Of a stretch of 64,000 nt of DNA, positions 26,976-35,132 are shown one piece after another. Below the pieces are notes generated by a model that had not been told where the DNA came from, searched no databases, and saw only the letters and a list, made by a program, of their open reading frames with translations. Position numbers and translations under genes: made by a program. Numbering within the stretch: the stretch's first letter is position 1; each line of letters opens with the position of its first letter. The stretch is taken from positions 186,001-250,000 of the forward strand of contig NZ_OZ035533.1 of NCBI RefSeq assembly GCF_964033635.1, written 5' to 3'. This stretch comes from Chitinophaga sp. MM2321 (lineage in GTDB: Bacteria > Bacteroidota > Bacteroidia > Chitinophagales > Chitinophagaceae).

Positions 26976-28652
26976 ATGAAAATATTGCTCAATATATATA
27001 AATACCTCCCGATTGTTTTGCTGCTGGGAGGCTGTCAGAAATCGCTGAACCTTACACCAAAAGATCAGATATCAGACGCCTCTTTCTGGCAAAGACCGGA
27101 AGATTTCGAGTTAGCGGCTACCGATTTTTATTATGGTTTGCGGGAAGTGCCGTCCACCGGAAGTAATAATGCCGATACCCGTTATGTAGATAACAATGCC
27201 GATATCTCTTTCGGTTCAGGCGCGAATGCTGTCAGCAATGGATCTTTCCTGCCGCAGGCCACGTCACCGATATGGGATATTGCATATAAACAGATCAGGG
27301 GAACAAATTACCTGCTGGCAAAAGCACAGGAATCAGGCTTAGGCACTGCATTGGATCGCTGGGTGGGAGAAGCTCTGTTCTTCAGGGCTTACAATTATTA
27401 TAGGTTGCTGTTAGCTTTTGGCGGTGTTCCAAAAATAGATAAAGTACTGGAAGTCACTTCGCCGGAACTATACACACCAAAGGCCTCGCAAAAGGAGATC
27501 ATGGATTTCCTGCTGGGTGATCTGGAAAGCGCCATCGATAAACTACCGAAACAAAGTGATCTGGGAGAAGCTGAAATAGGAAGGGTTACACAGGGCGCTG
27601 CACTGGCGCTGAGAGCCAGGGCTGCTCTTTATATGGGCACCTGGGCCAGGTATCACAATGAAGGCGATGCCGCCAAATATATTGACATCGCTATTGATGC
27701 AGCAGATAAAGTAATCACCTCCGGTGAATATGGATTGTATGAAGGTAAGGGAGCAGACAGCTATAAATATCTTTTTATCCTCCAGGGAGATGACAGCCGG
27801 GAAGTGATTCTTGCAAGAAGATATTATGCCAACAGGATTACGCATAACTGGACCCGTGAACTCTGGTTTAATGCGATGGTACCCACCAAGAACCTGGCAG
27901 ACATGTATCTTTCGAAAGATGGGTTACCGACAACAAAATCTTCTTTATTCCAGGGATATAGCACCCTTACCAGTGAGTTCCAGGACCGCGATCCCCGTAT
28001 GGCCATGACCTTTATTGTGCCGGGAAGCACCATCTTCTTTGAAGGCGGTATCTGGCAGCCTACTTTTCCGGGCTTTACCGGAACAAATGCCACCCGCACC
28101 GGTTATATGTTACGGAAATTCCTCGATGAAACCATTGAAGCAGCTACTTTCCTGGGTGCCTATGATTTTAAGGAATTCCGCTATGGAGAAGTACTGCTGA
28201 TACTGGCGGAAGCGTTGTATGAAAAGAACGGCGCCATCCTGGATCAGGATCTTAACCGCACCATTAATGTGTTGCGGAAAAGAGTAAACATGCCGGCCCT
28301 GACCAATGCTTTTGTGTCGGCCAATGGATTAAATATGCTTGATGAAATACGGCGGGAACGCACGGTGGAACTGGCTTTTGAAGGATTCAGAAGAGATGAT
28401 CTCAGGCGTTGGAAAACTGCGGAAACCACTATGCCACAAGCTATCAGGGGTGTTAAGTTCACGGGTACCGCCTACCAGCAACGATATCCTGATCTCCGGA
28501 TTGGCACAGACATACAAGTGGATAACAACGGATTTATCATTGCGGAGCCTGCGGCATCACGGCACTTCCTGCCCAAACATTATCTGGACCCGCTGCCATT
28601 GCAACAGATCCAGTTATCACATCAAACACTCGTACAAAATACCGGTTGGTAA
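26976..28652 (+). CDS. SusD/RagB glycan-binding lipoprotein (locus B)
   Basis: A 558-residue SusD-family lipoprotein, somewhat longer than those of loci A, D and E. The signal MKILLNIYKYLPIVLLLGGC ends in a good lipobox (LGGC), and the mature start QKSLNLTPKDQISDASFW is typical. SusD features include RWVGEALFFRAYNYYRLLLA, GRVTQGAALALRARAALYMG, and the C-terminal EIRRERTVELAFEGFRRDDLRRW. It ends TLVQNTGW, a variant of the usual QNPGY ending. It is the partner of the SusC encoded 25 bases upstream. A strong GC-rich hairpin (28693-28723) follows, which may lower expression of the downstream enzyme genes relative to susCD. Confidence 0.92.
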   Translation: MKILLNIYKYLPIVLLLGGCQKSLNLTPKDQISDASFWQRPEDFELAATDFYYGLREVPSTGSNNADTRYVDNNADISFGSGANAVSNGSFLPQATSPIWDIAYKQIRGTNYLLAKAQESGLGTALDRWVGEALFFRAYNYYRLLLAFGGVPKIDKVLEVTSPELYTPKASQKEIMDFLLGDLESAIDKLPKQSDLGEAEIGRVTQGAALALRARAALYMGTWARYHNEGDAAKYIDIAIDAADKVITSGEYGLYEGKGADSYKYLFILQGDDSREVILARRYYANRITHNWTRELWFNAMVPTKNLADMYLSKDGLPTTKSSLFQGYSTLTSEFQDRDPRMAMTFIVPGSTIFFEGGIWQPTFPGFTGTNATRTGYMLRKFLDETIEAATFLGAYDFKEFRYGEVLLILAEALYEKNGAILDQDLNRTINVLRKRVNMPALTNAFVSANGLNMLDEIRRERTVELAFEGFRRDDLRRWKTAETTMPQAIRGVKFTGTAYQQRYPDLRIGTDIQVDNNGFIIAEPAASRHFLPKHYLDPLPLQQIQLSHQTLVQNTGW

Positions 28653-28692
28653 TAACCGCTTGCTGATATAAGCTGCATCAGTTTGCAGCAAC

Positions 28693-28723
28693 GCTCCCGC
28701 CGCTGCTATAAAGCGGCGGGAGC
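28693..28723 (+). terminator. GC-rich stem-loop after susD (locus B)
   Basis: Perfect 12-bp arms GCTCCCGCCGCT and AGCGGCGGGAGC around a 7-base loop, followed by the weakly U-rich TATTTACC. It is either a terminator or an mRNA-stabilising hairpin protecting the 3' end of a susCD transcript, with partial read-through into the DUF4091 gene 31 bases later. Confidence 0.65.
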
Positions 28724-28753
28724 TATTTACCTATTAACAAAATTAAAAGTAGT

Positions 28754-30565
28754 ATGAAGAAAATAGCACTGATTTGTAGCCTGGCAGGTTTCTTTTCAAT
28801 GACGTCGTTTGCGCAGCATAAAGGACAGGTGGACGCTGCCCGTTTGCCGGTATTAAGTGGACATTATGCACCGGAATATACGTTTGATAAAACCGTAGAT
28901 GAACAGGCATGGACAGCCACCAAGCCAGGATTAAATGTTTCCTTCGGTTCAACAGATAAACTTTTCTTCAGAACTGAAGTGCCCGTACAGCAGGCATCCC
29001 AGTCCTGGGAAGCCACCGGCTGGAAAGGAGAAAGACTCAACACACAAATACTGGTATGGGCCACAGACACCCTGCAACAGGTGCGCTTTAATGTAAGCGA
29101 CCTGGTAAATGCCGATGGGAAAACGATCAGCAGCGGACAGGTAAAGCTCAACATGATACGGTATGTATTATCTAACTATCCTTATGCAGCAAAAGATGTT
29201 GTATGTGGCGAGTCGCCCTATAAAGACGGTTTCCTGATGCCCGACAGGTTTGAGCCCTTTGAACGTTTTGAAGTACCCGGTAAAACGGTAAGACCGGTAT
29301 GGCTATCACTGGATGTGCCGTCGAATACAGCGCCGGGTTCCTATACAGGCACCGTCACCGTAAATACAACAAAGCATACCGCCACCTTACAGGTAAAAAT
29401 TAATGTACAGAATCAGCTGCTGCCGACGCCGCACGACTGGGGATACCGGCTTGACCTGTGGCAGAATCCATGGGCAGTAGCATCTTATAATCATCTGAAG
29501 CCCTGGTCTGAAGAACATAAAGTACTGCTGAAACAACATATGCAGTTATACGCCGATGCCGGTGGAAAATATATTACCACCTACGGTGTGCATTCTCCCT
29601 GGTCCGATAACTCTTACCGTTTGGAAGAAGGCATGATCGCCTGGATAAAAGAAAAGAACGGCGACTGGAAATTTGATTACAGCATTTTTGATGAATATGT
29701 GGAGATGTCGATGAAGATGGGAATTGATAAGGCCATCACTGTATACACGCCAGTACCCTGGGGCAACAGGTTCCGCTACCTCGATGCTGCCACCGGTAAT
29801 TATGTGTATGAATCATGGGCACCCGGCACTGCAAAATACCAGGAAAACTTTCACGTGTTCCTAACCGATTTTAAAAAGCACCTGGAACAAAAAGGATGGT
29901 TTGGAAAAACATACCTGGGCATTAATGAAAATGAATTGCAGCAAACACTGGACGCGATAAAAGTGATTAAGGCGCATTCATCTGCATGGCGCATTACTTA
30001 TGCGGGCAACTGGCATAAGGAACTGGATACCCTCCTGGATGACTATTCCTACCTGTATGGCGAAGAACCCAGTCAGAAAGAGCAGGCGCAACGTTCCGCC
30101 AGGGGCGCTTCTACCACTGTTTATGTTTGCTGTAATCCGCCTTTCCCCAATAACTTCGTTTTTTCTCCACCCATAGAAGGCAGGTGGATCAGCTGGTATG
30201 CAGCTTCACGTGGCTATGACGGCTTTCTTCGCTGGGCATATGATGCATGGCCGGAAGATCCGATGAGAGATGCCCGTCATGGTACCTGGGCTGCCGGCGA
30301 TTGCTTCATGATTTACCCCGGCGGCAACAGCTGCATCCGTTTTGAAAAGATGCGGGAAGGGATCGTGGATTTTGAAAAGATACAGATCTTAAAAAAACTG
30401 GCTGCATCATCCAAAGACAAAGAAGTAAAAAAACTGTGGCAGGACTTTACACAACATTTGAAAATCTTCAGCAACGAACATGCTTATGTAGAAGAAAAAA
30501 TTACGGGTGATGTGGATAAAGGAAGAAGTATGATGGAAACATTAAGTAATAAACTGGCCCGTTGA
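28754..30565 (+). CDS. Exported DUF4091 (GH123-like) glycosidase-type protein
   Basis: A 603-residue protein with a signal peptide (MKKIALICSLAGFFSMTSFAQ). An N-terminal beta-sandwich part (to about residue 220, ending GSYTGTVTVNTTKHTATLQV) precedes a TIM-barrel-like domain with HDWGYRLDLWQNPWAVASYN, a GINENE segment (E392, E394) where GH123-type enzymes carry their acid pair, and a C-terminal GFLRWAYDAWPEDPMRDARH followed by GGNSCIRFEKMREGIVDFEK, a hallmark of DUF4091 proteins. Related GH123 enzymes are beta-N-acetylgalactosaminidases that use a substrate-assisted mechanism; the actual substrate here is unknown. It is probably periplasmic. It lies in locus B behind SusCD, with the DUF5107 gene starting just after its stop. 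Confidence 0.85.
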   Translation: MKKIALICSLAGFFSMTSFAQHKGQVDAARLPVLSGHYAPEYTFDKTVDEQAWTATKPGLNVSFGSTDKLFFRTEVPVQQASQSWEATGWKGERLNTQILVWATDTLQQVRFNVSDLVNADGKTISSGQVKLNMIRYVLSNYPYAAKDVVCGESPYKDGFLMPDRFEPFERFEVPGKTVRPVWLSLDVPSNTAPGSYTGTVTVNTTKHTATLQVKINVQNQLLPTPHDWGYRLDLWQNPWAVASYNHLKPWSEEHKVLLKQHMQLYADAGGKYITTYGVHSPWSDNSYRLEEGMIAWIKEKNGDWKFDYSIFDEYVEMSMKMGIDKAITVYTPVPWGNRFRYLDAATGNYVYESWAPGTAKYQENFHVFLTDFKKHLEQKGWFGKTYLGINENELQQTLDAIKVIKAHSSAWRITYAGNWHKELDTLLDDYSYLYGEEPSQKEQAQRSARGASTTVYVCCNPPFPNNFVFSPPIEGRWISWYAASRGYDGFLRWAYDAWPEDPMRDARHGTWAAGDCFMIYPGGNSCIRFEKMREGIVDFEKIQILKKLAASSKDKEVKKLWQDFTQHLKIFSNEHAYVEEKITGDVDKGRSMMETLSNKLAR

Positions 30566-30588
30566 ATGTAAAACACGTAAACAGTATT

Positions 30589-32394
30589 ATGAAGATCAGG
30601 ATATTATTATTGCTGCTGCTTGCATTATATGCAGGCAGCAGTTGCCTGGGAAACAACCTTCCTGGTAAAGTGCACTACAGCGAATATGAAGATTATATAC
30701 TTACCCATGTACTGACGCCAACCGGGCCGGTACCAACCGCACTGGACCCCAATGGCGTGTATCCTTATGTTAGTTATGCAGAAACTTCCAACCGGCCGGT
30801 ATTGAAAAAATACCAGTTTGTAGTACTGGAAAATGATCGGATGAAAGTGACGATCTGTCCCGGTTTGGGCGGAAAAGTTATCTCTATGATCCACAAACCG
30901 TCAGGGAAGGAAGTGTTGTATACACCCGGTGTGGTGCGGTATACAAGGATATTGCCGCGTTTTTATTTTGTGGCCGGTGGTATCGAAGTCAGCTTTCCTA
31001 TTTCACATTCTCCTTCACAGAACGAGCAGGTGCTTTACAGAATTGATAGTACACAGGACAGGGTGTATGTTACCTGTGGCGAAAGGGAACTGCGTTTTGG
31101 TATGCAATGGTCTGTAGAATATTCATTAGGTCAGGATGATCATTTTTTAACGGAACGGGTGAAATATCATAATCCCGGTACCCATGCCTATCCCTGGATG
31201 AGCTGGTCCAATGCGGCCATGCCTTCTGCTGCGGATACCAGATACGATTTTCCCAAAGGAAGTGTACTCTCGCATGCATCCGTAATAGATACGATAGACT
31301 GGGCGGGACAGGGCCCAAAAACAGAACAGGATATTAAAGAGATGACCGGTTACTTCTGGAGAACAAAGGATGTAAATGCTTTTGGTGCTTTTACCCCTTC
31401 TCTGGGAACAGGACTTTATCATATTGCAGCCGATAAAATAGCACCCGGTATTAAGTTGTGGAGCTACGGAAGAGCGGGCGATAGCAGTTGGGCCACCCTC
31501 AGTACTGCCCGTCATGAACCCTATGTAGAGTTGCAGGGAGGTCCTGCCGGCGACCAATCCATTAAGCAGGAGCTGCAACCCAAACAAACGGGGTGGCATG
31601 TGGAATACTGGATACCTACCGATAAAGAGCTGGATATTTATTCGCTGAAGATGCCCGCCAATCATTTAAGACCAGTAGCAGATATTCCTTTATTTGAATG
31701 GGCACGGAAGGGAGAAGTGAAAGTGTGGAACGGTTTGATAACCGCTTATAAAACGAATGCCGCTTTACCTGATCCTCCGGGAATAGAAGAGCTCCTTTGG
31801 GCGCCTTCTGGTATGGAACAGCTGGATGCCCCTTTTAAACGGGCTATAGAGAAAACCAGTGGCAATATACAGGACCGCTGGAAATTTTATTATGGCGCAT
31901 GGCTGGCCGGCAGGGGAAGAAATGAGGATGCGATGCACATATTATCTACCACTAAAACCGGATTAGCGAAGGTATTGTTAGCCAGGTTGCTTAAATTGAA
32001 GGGAGATATGCAGGGCGCAGCAAAAGCATTTGAAGCCATTAACGAACCCTGGCTGCAGATACATCCGCAGATCATCGTGGAAAGAGACAAGGTTTTACGC
32101 AACATGGGTTTACAAACAATCGCTGAAAGGGGAAGCTGGTTAACGAAAGTGGCGGCATTGACAGACGAATGGATTATTGAAAGAAGGATACAATTGCTGA
32201 TAGACCAGGGCATGTTGCAACAGGCTAAAAACCTGTTGTTATCCACGCATTTTCAGCCGGTGCATCAAACCTATACGCGCACAGGATTATGGATGCAGCT
32301 GTGTGAAAAACTGAAAATGCCTTTCCTGCCTATACCGGCCCAGCTGGGAGAAGACCGGCTGGCCAGGTTCGGTGCGTACAGGGAATATGAGTAA
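30589..32394 (+). CDS. Exported DUF5107-domain protein
   Basis: A 601-residue exported protein. An N-terminal signal (MKIRILLLLLLALYAGSSC) ends in a Cys that may be lipidated. The DUF5107 domain (about 70-360) includes VLENDRMKVTICPGLGGKVI, FYFVAGGIEVSFPISHSPS, YPWMSWSNAAMPSAADTRYD and VELQGGPAGDQS, an aldose-epimerase-like beta-sandwich family also found with TPR tails. The C-terminal 200 residues are helical (WKFYYGAWLAGRGRNEDAMH) and fit such a tail. The role is probably binding or modifying a sugar. I use ATG at 30589 because it leads directly into the signal peptide; a TTG at 30562 in the same frame overlaps the upstream stop and adds a non-signal leader. The GMC oxidoreductase follows after 31 bases. 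Confidence 0.82.
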   Translation: MKIRILLLLLLALYAGSSCLGNNLPGKVHYSEYEDYILTHVLTPTGPVPTALDPNGVYPYVSYAETSNRPVLKKYQFVVLENDRMKVTICPGLGGKVISMIHKPSGKEVLYTPGVVRYTRILPRFYFVAGGIEVSFPISHSPSQNEQVLYRIDSTQDRVYVTCGERELRFGMQWSVEYSLGQDDHFLTERVKYHNPGTHAYPWMSWSNAAMPSAADTRYDFPKGSVLSHASVIDTIDWAGQGPKTEQDIKEMTGYFWRTKDVNAFGAFTPSLGTGLYHIAADKIAPGIKLWSYGRAGDSSWATLSTARHEPYVELQGGPAGDQSIKQELQPKQTGWHVEYWIPTDKELDIYSLKMPANHLRPVADIPLFEWARKGEVKVWNGLITAYKTNAALPDPPGIEELLWAPSGMEQLDAPFKRAIEKTSGNIQDRWKFYYGAWLAGRGRNEDAMHILSTTKTGLAKVLLARLLKLKGDMQGAAKAFEAINEPWLQIHPQIIVERDKVLRNMGLQTIAERGSWLTKVAALTDEWIIERRIQLLIDQGMLQQAKNLLLSTHFQPVHQTYTRTGLWMQLCEKLKMPFLPIPAQLGEDRLARFGAYREYE

Positions 32395-32425
32395 AAAAAT
32401 ATCTGATCATCTGTAATTTCATTTT

Positions 32426-34144
32426 ATGCCGGTTAACGTTAATGCAAAGGGTGTACAGCAAAATACTTTTGATGCCATTGTTATCGGCTCCGGTATCAGC
32501 GGAGGCTGGGCAGCCAAAGAGCTGTGCGAGCAGGGACTGAAAACACTGGTGCTGGAAAGAGGCCGGAATGTAGAACATATCAAAGACTATCCTACCGCTA
32601 CCAAAGCGCCCTGGGAATTTAAACACCGGGGACAGATGACAAAGGAATTTTTACAGGAAAATCCTTTGATCTCCAAAGCAGCCGGATTCGGGGAAGACAC
32701 CGCGCATTTTTTTATCAAAGACAATGACCATCCTTACATACAGGAAAAACCATTCGATTGGATACGTGGTTATCAGGTAGGGGGTAAATCCCTTACCTGG
32801 GGCCGCGCCTGCCAGCGTTGGAGCAATTTTGAATTTACGGCGCCGCAGCGTTACGGATACGGTATCGGGTGGCCCATAGATTATGAAACAATAGCACCCT
32901 GGTATGCACACGTTGAAAAATTTATAGGCGTATGCGGCACCCGTGATGGTATCGCCGCCATGCCTGATGGTGAATTTCTGCCACCGTTTGAACTGAATTG
33001 CGTAGAAGCACATATCCAGCAGCAGATCCGGGCTAATTACAAAGATCGTCACCTGGTACATGCAAGGTGGGCACATCTTACAGAGCCAAAGGAAATACAT
33101 TTACAACAGGGAAGGGTAAAATGTCAGGCCCGGAATTTATGTATGCGGGGTTGTCCCTTCGGTGGTTATTTCAGTTCTGTTTCTTCTACATTGCCATGGG
33201 CAAAGAAAACAGGTAACCTGACCATCCGCCCGTTTTCTGTAGTGCATTCCATTATCTACGATGAGCAAAAAGGAAAAGCGACCGGCGTACGGGTGATTGA
33301 TACAAACACAAAACAGATAACAGATTATTTTGCCCGCATTATCTTTTTAAATGCCGCTGCGCTCAACAGTAATCTCGTGCTACTCAACTCTACCAGCAAA
33401 CGCTTTCCGAATGGGCTTGGTAACGACAACGGGTTGCTGGGAAAATACGTGGCGTTTCATAATTACAGGGCTTCTGTGAGTGCAGAAATGGAAGGAATGG
33501 AAGATAAATATTATTACGGACGGAATCCTACAGAACCCATTCTTGCCAACTACCGCAACCTGCAACGGCAGGATACGGATTATGTAGGCGGCTTTACCAC
33601 TTTTATGGGCGCCTACCGGGGACGGGTAAACGAAGATTTATTAACAGAAAAAATTGGCGCAGATTATAAGAATGCATTGACAGAACCCGGTGGCTGGAAA
33701 ACCTATATGTACATGCAGGGAGAAACCATTCAGAAAGAAACCAACCATGTAAGGTTAAGCCCTGATAAGAAGGACCAGTGGGGCATTCCCTTACTGATCA
33801 TGTCTGTAGACTATGATGATAATGATGAAAGGATGATCAAAGATTTCCTCACGCAAAGTGCGGAAATGATGGACAAGGCAGGCTGTAAAAAGATTCAGCA
33901 GCATGATAATAAACAGGCTCCCGGCCTGGACATCCATGAAATGGGTGGATGTCGCATGGGCAGCGATGCCCGTACCTCTTTGCTAAACGAATGGAATCAG
34001 CTGCATCATTGCAAAAATGTATTTGTAACAGACGGCGCTGCGATGGCCAGCACCGGCAATCAGAGCCCCTCTCTTCTGTATATGGCCCTAACCGCCAGGG
34101 CAGCAGGCTATGCTGTCAGCGAAATGAAAAAAGGAAACTTATAG
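32426..34144 (+). CDS. GMC-family FAD oxidoreductase
   Basis: A 572-residue glucose-methanol-choline family enzyme. Visible are the N-terminal FAD motif AIVIGSGISGGWAAKEL, LVLERGRNVEHIKDYP, RGYQVGGKSLTWGRACQRWS, a Cys-containing segment ARNLCMRGCPFGGYFSSVSS, the active-site HEMGGCRMG (H504) and the C-terminal TDGAAMASTGNQSPSLLYMA. These fit the gluconate-dehydrogenase-like GMC subgroup that oxidises sugars or glycosides at a ring hydroxyl. No signal peptide or Tat motif is evident, so it may act in the cytoplasm or be exported with a partner. The usual partner, a gluconate 2-dehydrogenase subunit 3 gene, is not found next to it. It is the last gene of locus B. Confidence 0.88.
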   Translation: MPVNVNAKGVQQNTFDAIVIGSGISGGWAAKELCEQGLKTLVLERGRNVEHIKDYPTATKAPWEFKHRGQMTKEFLQENPLISKAAGFGEDTAHFFIKDNDHPYIQEKPFDWIRGYQVGGKSLTWGRACQRWSNFEFTAPQRYGYGIGWPIDYETIAPWYAHVEKFIGVCGTRDGIAAMPDGEFLPPFELNCVEAHIQQQIRANYKDRHLVHARWAHLTEPKEIHLQQGRVKCQARNLCMRGCPFGGYFSSVSSTLPWAKKTGNLTIRPFSVVHSIIYDEQKGKATGVRVIDTNTKQITDYFARIIFLNAAALNSNLVLLNSTSKRFPNGLGNDNGLLGKYVAFHNYRASVSAEMEGMEDKYYYGRNPTEPILANYRNLQRQDTDYVGGFTTFMGAYRGRVNEDLLTEKIGADYKNALTEPGGWKTYMYMQGETIQKETNHVRLSPDKKDQWGIPLLIMSVDYDDNDERMIKDFLTQSAEMMDKAGCKKIQQHDNKQAPGLDIHEMGGCRMGSDARTSLLNEWNQLHHCKNVFVTDGAAMASTGNQSPSLLYMALTARAAGYAVSEMKKGNL

Positions 34145-34235
34145 GCTTTATTTGATAATAACCCCTGCTGCCAAGGATTTGGTGGTATGAAGTGTGCATT
34201 GTCGCCTCTTTTTTCTGCCCGTTTCCTGCATAATC

Positions 34236-34282
34236 CGGCAAAAAAATGCGCTTTTATACTTGTCTTGTGATTTTTTTTGCCG
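34236..34282. promoter_or_regulatory. Inverted repeat upstream of the DeoR-type regulator
   Basis: Perfect 11-bp arms CGGCAAAAAAA (34236-34246) and TTTTTTTGCCG (34272-34282) are separated by 25 bases and lie 26 bases before the regulator's ATG at 34309. The spacer contains TATACTTG, one mismatch from TAnnTTTG. This could be an autoregulatory operator spanning the promoter, or a terminator for locus B (the T-run lies inside the stem, which argues against a simple terminator). Confidence 0.4.
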
Positions 34283-34308
34283 AAATTAGTCATAGAATAC
34301 CATCCTCC

Positions 34309-35055
34309 ATGTTAAAACGGGAACGTCAGGCATATATCTTACACGAGGTAAACCTGCACAATAAGGTATTGTCGTCTCATCTGAGTGAGCAGATGCAGGT
34401 CTCTGAGGATACAATCCGTAGGGACCTGACAGCACTGGCGCTGGAAGGGAAGATCCTTAAAGTACATGGCGGCGGATTATCCAATTCGTTTCACCAGGGC
34501 ATTGCTGCACAGGATGTTTATGCTATAGATGAGAAACGGACCATCGCACAAAAAGCCATCACGTTAATCAAGGACGGCATGTATGTATTAACAACCGGCG
34601 GAACGACCATTGTACAGCTGGCGAGGATACTACCCGCAGAGCTCCGGGCTACTTTTATTACCGTAAGCCTGCCGGCTGCTTTCGAATATGCAAATCATCC
34701 AAATATAGATGTGATTGTCATTGGTGATAGGCTCGCAAAAAATTCAAAGATCACCGTAGGCGGAGAAGCCATTTCAAAAATCAGGGATGTCCGCGCCGAC
34801 CTGTGTTTCCTGGGCGTTAACGCCCTCGATGTAAAGGAAGGACTTACGGATAACGACTGGGATGTAGTACAGGTAAAAAAGGCAATGGTAACCACTTCCA
34901 GGAAAGTAGTCGCATTGTGTATCTCGGAGAAACTCAATACAGTAGAACACCTGAAAGTTTGTAATACGGAAGCCATAGATATATTGATTACAGAATTACC
35001 ACCAAAGGCAAAGAAGCTACAGCCATATAGCAATAAGGGAATCAGGATCTTATAG
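34309..35055 (+). CDS. DeoR/GlpR-family transcriptional regulator
   Basis: A 248-residue DeoR-type regulator. The N-terminal winged HTH is unmistakable (MLKRERQAYILHEVNLHNKV, then HLSEQMQVSEDTIRRDLTAL, then GKILKVHGGGL). The C-terminal DeoRC sugar-phosphate-sensing domain has YVLTTGGTTIVQLARIL, VIGDRLAKNSKITVGGEA and DLCFLGVNALDVKEGLTDND. These proteins are usually repressors released by a phosphorylated sugar. I start at ATG 34309, where the HTH begins; an in-frame ATG at 34246 would add 21 unrelated residues and run through the inverted repeat. It lies 77 bases upstream of the SusC gene of locus C, and an inverted repeat in that gap (35089-35111) is a candidate operator. Confidence 0.9.
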   Translation: MLKRERQAYILHEVNLHNKVLSSHLSEQMQVSEDTIRRDLTALALEGKILKVHGGGLSNSFHQGIAAQDVYAIDEKRTIAQKAITLIKDGMYVLTTGGTTIVQLARILPAELRATFITVSLPAAFEYANHPNIDVIVIGDRLAKNSKITVGGEAISKIRDVRADLCFLGVNALDVKEGLTDNDWDVVQVKKAMVTTSRKVVALCISEKLNTVEHLKVCNTEAIDILITELPPKAKKLQPYSNKGIRIL

Positions 35056-35088
35056 GAAATCATCAACCAGCAACAGCCACCCAAAGCT

Positions 35089-35111
35089 GTGTTTTACAAC
35101 AAACAAAACAC
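35089..35111. promoter_or_regulatory. Candidate operator between deoR-type gene and susC (locus C)
   Basis: Perfect 7-bp arms GTGTTTT (35089-35095) and AAAACAC (35105-35111) are separated by ACAACAAAC, in the 77-base gap upstream of the locus C SusC. The position fits control by the adjacent DeoR-type regulator, since this locus has no FecI/FecR pair. Confidence 0.4.
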
Positions 35112-35132
35112 GTAACTATTAAATCTTTTTTT

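Noticed and set aside
30562..30588. TTG start for the DUF5107 protein overlapping the previous stop
   Set aside because: It only adds a polar leader before a complete signal peptide that begins at ATG 30589.
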